Below, piece by piece: positions 62,501-64,000 of a DNA stretch of 64,000 nt (positions are counted from its first letter, which is position 1; every line of letters begins with the position of its first letter). The notes below the pieces were generated by a model. That model saw only the letters and a list, made by a program, of their open reading frames with translations. It was not told the DNA's origin and ran no database searches. The stretch spans positions 310,001-374,000 of the forward strand of contig JADJPL010000006.1 of NCBI GenBank assembly GCA_016713275.1. Reading direction: 5' to 3'. The position numbers and the translations under genes are program-made. This DNA is from Haliscomenobacter sp. Lineage in GTDB: Bacteria > Bacteroidota > Bacteroidia > Chitinophagales > Saprospiraceae.

Positions 62501-62544
62501 AGTTGTTGTGAGCCTCGCGCCAGTTAGCAGATTCGCCGGGGCCT

Positions 62545-62646
62545 TTACGAATTTACGGCTTTTTTGATTCGCCGCTTTGGCCGCGAGTTCCCATAGGAAC
62601 TACGCCAGATCTTGCCGCGCTTGCTGCGCTTATCGCCTTTACCCAT
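62545..62646 (-). CDS. 30S ribosomal protein THX
   Basis: A 33-residue, very basic peptide, MGKGDKRSKRGKIWRSSYGN then SRPKRRIKK, from ATG 62646 to TAA at 62545. The MGKGDKKTKRGKIW opening is the hallmark of the THX (bS31-type) family, known from Thermus and common in Bacteroidota, that stabilises the head of the 30S subunit. Confidence 0.93.
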   Translation of the reverse strand: MGKGDKRSKRGKIWRSSYGNSRPKRRIKKAVNS

Positions 62647-62685
62647 GTTGATTGATGTTTTTTATGAAAAAATAGAACGTTAAAG

Positions 62686-63904
62686 TTAACGGTTTGGCAG
62701 AACATAATGTGTCATCGCATCGGCAATTTTTCGATCGTTCGACAAACGGGGTACTTTATTTTGCCCTCCCAGTTTGCCTTCCGACTTCATGTATTCCCGG
62801 AACGCGTCGCGCCGCAACGGCGTGATTCGAAGGGGCTTTAGAATCTTGCCTTCGATCAGATCCTGGTAGTATATGTTCTGGCGGATCATCCGTTCGTCGA
62901 GGCTCGCGGCAAACCCTTCCATATTGGCCGGCAGCCGATCGAATTCCACCAGCCATTCGTGGTAGGGGAGGCCTCCTTCGGGAGGATTTACCTGGGGCGC
63001 TATTGAGCAGCAACCCCGGTTCGGTCTGACTGTCCTGGAACGCGATAAAACCTTCCGATGCGGGGTAGGTTTCCACGCTGTCGAGGCGTTTGCCCACCAG
63101 ATCTTCCAGCTTGGCCCGGTAAGGCTCGAAGTTTACCCCACCATAAACGAACACCGAATAATGGGGGAATATATCTTTAACAAATCGCTTTCCACTCCGG
63201 TCGATTAGCCGCTCATAATACATCTGCACCCATGGCGGAATACCGCTGATCAGCGTCATTTGTTGAGAAAGCGTTTCCTCGACGATCCGGTCGAGTTTCG
63301 TTTCCCAGTCTTCGATGCAATTGGTGGCGTAGCTCGGCATCTGGTTGGTCTTCAACCAGGCCGGGATGAGGTGGTTGGAAATGCCGGACAGGCGGCCCGT
63401 AGGAATTCCCGCAATCTCGTCGAGCTCCGGGCTCCCGGAAAGAAAAATGACCTTGCCGTCGAGCCAGGCGCCATTGCCTGTGCGGGCGTAGTAGTTGAAC
63501 AGGGCATCCCGCGCGGTGCCGAAATGGTTCGGCAGGCTGTCGTTGGAGATAGGGATGTATTTCACCCCGGACGTCGTCCCCGACGTTTTGGCGAAATACC
63601 GGGGCTTGCCCGGCCACAACACATCCGTTTCGCCGGTTTTGATGCGATCGACATAGGGACGCATGCCCTCGTAATCGCGAATGGGGACGCAATTCTTGAA
63701 ATCGGCGTAATCCTGCACCCGGCCCAAATCGTGGTCTTTGCCGTAAGCCGTCACACGGCCTTTGGCGATGAGGGTATTCAGGATTTTGGTCTGCTCGTCC
63801 AGCGCATTGGCCGACCAGCGTTCAATCCGGCGTGCGATCAGGTGCGCGAAAGGCCGGGCAATAGTGGATTTGAAGCCCATGTGTTTGGTTTTATACATGG
63901 GCAA
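62686..63904 (-). pseudogene. GH3 auxin-responsive promoter family protein with internal deletion
   Basis: The first part starts at ATG 63904 (or at ATG 63880, MGFKSTIARPF) and has FAKTSGTTSGVKYIPIS (the adenylation-type P-loop), ATNCIEDWETKLDRIV, SGIPPWVQMYY and VYGGVNFEPYR, ending near residue 302 with LLLNSA. The frame then changes at about 62991-62999, and the C-terminal part follows: QVNPPEGGLPYHEWLVEFDR and LGGQNKVPRLSNDRKIADAM. In the family about 100-130 residues lie between these parts. They are missing here, together with the frame. The end stop is at 62686. Bacterial GH3 proteins are acyl-adenylating, amino-acid-conjugating-like enzymes of unknown substrate. The cause is a real deletion or an assembly fault. 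Confidence 0.82.
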
Positions 63905-63921
63905 AGGTACGCCGGATTTTT

Positions 63922-64000
63922 TTAATCCTGGTTTCTCAGATCCTCGATATGGAACCCCGGATAATTCGCTTTGTTGAAGGTAAAGACGGCGTCGGTCAGC
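63922..64000 (-). CDS. C-terminal end of a gene running past the window edge
   Basis: The last 25 residues and stop (TAA at 63922-63924) of a minus-strand frame that enters from the right edge: LTDAVFTFNKANYPGFHIED followed by LRNQD. It ends 18 bases before the GH3-family start. The piece is too short to identify. Confidence 0.45.
   Translation of the reverse strand, partial: LTDAVFTFNKANYPGFHIEDLRNQD

Noticed and set aside
1..64000. Defence island, prophage or tRNA cluster
   Set aside because: No restriction, toxin-antitoxin, integrase, capsid or tRNA-like sequences were found. The XRE and ECF regulators stand alone.

Overview
The window comes from a Bacteroidota chromosome, most likely of the Saprospiria / Saprospiraceae type. 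The evidence is a PorP/SprF-like and a SprE/PorW-like type IX secretion component, promoters of the TTTG-N20-TAnnTTTG form, DUF2480, the order coaX - outer-membrane protein - TPR protein, the Bacteroidota form of the fused E1 alpha/beta 2-oxoacid dehydrogenase, and a moderate G+C content. I see no phage, integron, plasmid or CRISPR region and no tRNA or rRNA gene. It reads as core chromosome with many small repeats.

Layout. 0-6.5 kb: start of a PorP/SprF-like gene, an HtrA-like protease with a zinc ribbon, then a phenylacetyl-CoA epoxidase locus read right to left (paaE, a TetR regulator, paaA, paaB, paaC). 6.6-10.3 kb: a 1213-residue fused flavin/iron-sulfur oxidoreductase, divergent from paaE. 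10.3-19 kb: rpsT, a frameshifted conserved protein, an XRE regulator, an ECF sigma factor, an S8 protease with a SPOR domain, a methyltransferase, a rhomboid protease, pfkA. 19-31 kb: tdk, purH, coaX with an outer-membrane protein and two tandem paralogous repeat proteins, upp, a deacetylase-like protein, lipA. 31-41 kb: alkaline phosphatase, dprA, a degenerate glucosaminidase, a cystathionine gamma-synthase-type gene, HU, and an oppABC-type transporter. 41-50 kb: an epimerase, a HAD phosphatase, an M23 peptidase, a SprE/PorW-like giant TPR lipoprotein, a lytic transglycosylase, scpB. 50-55 kb: paaZ, a paa-type enoyl-CoA hydratase and the 2-oxoacid dehydrogenase E1. 55-64 kb: a PLP decarboxylase, an SDR, a dipeptidase, glgC-glgA, the tiny ribosomal protein THX and a damaged GH3-family gene.

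How the genes work together. Phenylacetate genes lie in two places 43 kb apart, but three near-identical dyads (core AACGAACGTTYRTTCG) sit at the promoters of paaA, paaE and paaZ. This makes the TetR protein encoded between paaE and paaA the likely regulator of both loci. The large NfnL/NfnS-like oxidoreductase shares the paaE promoter region and may belong to the same regulon. paaD and paaK are not in the window.

Non-coding structure is rich. There is an eight-unit array of 26-bp hairpins between the regulator and paaA, a dispersed IS-end-like inverted-repeat element (three copies and a remnant), and tracts of 7-bp repeats, several directly upstream of start codons. At least seven genes are interrupted by single-base shifts, mostly explained by one missing base in a homopolymer. 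One more has an in-frame stop and one an internal deletion. The pattern points to uncorrected long-read errors rather than mass gene decay, so the 'broken' genes are annotated here as whole genes with the break marked.
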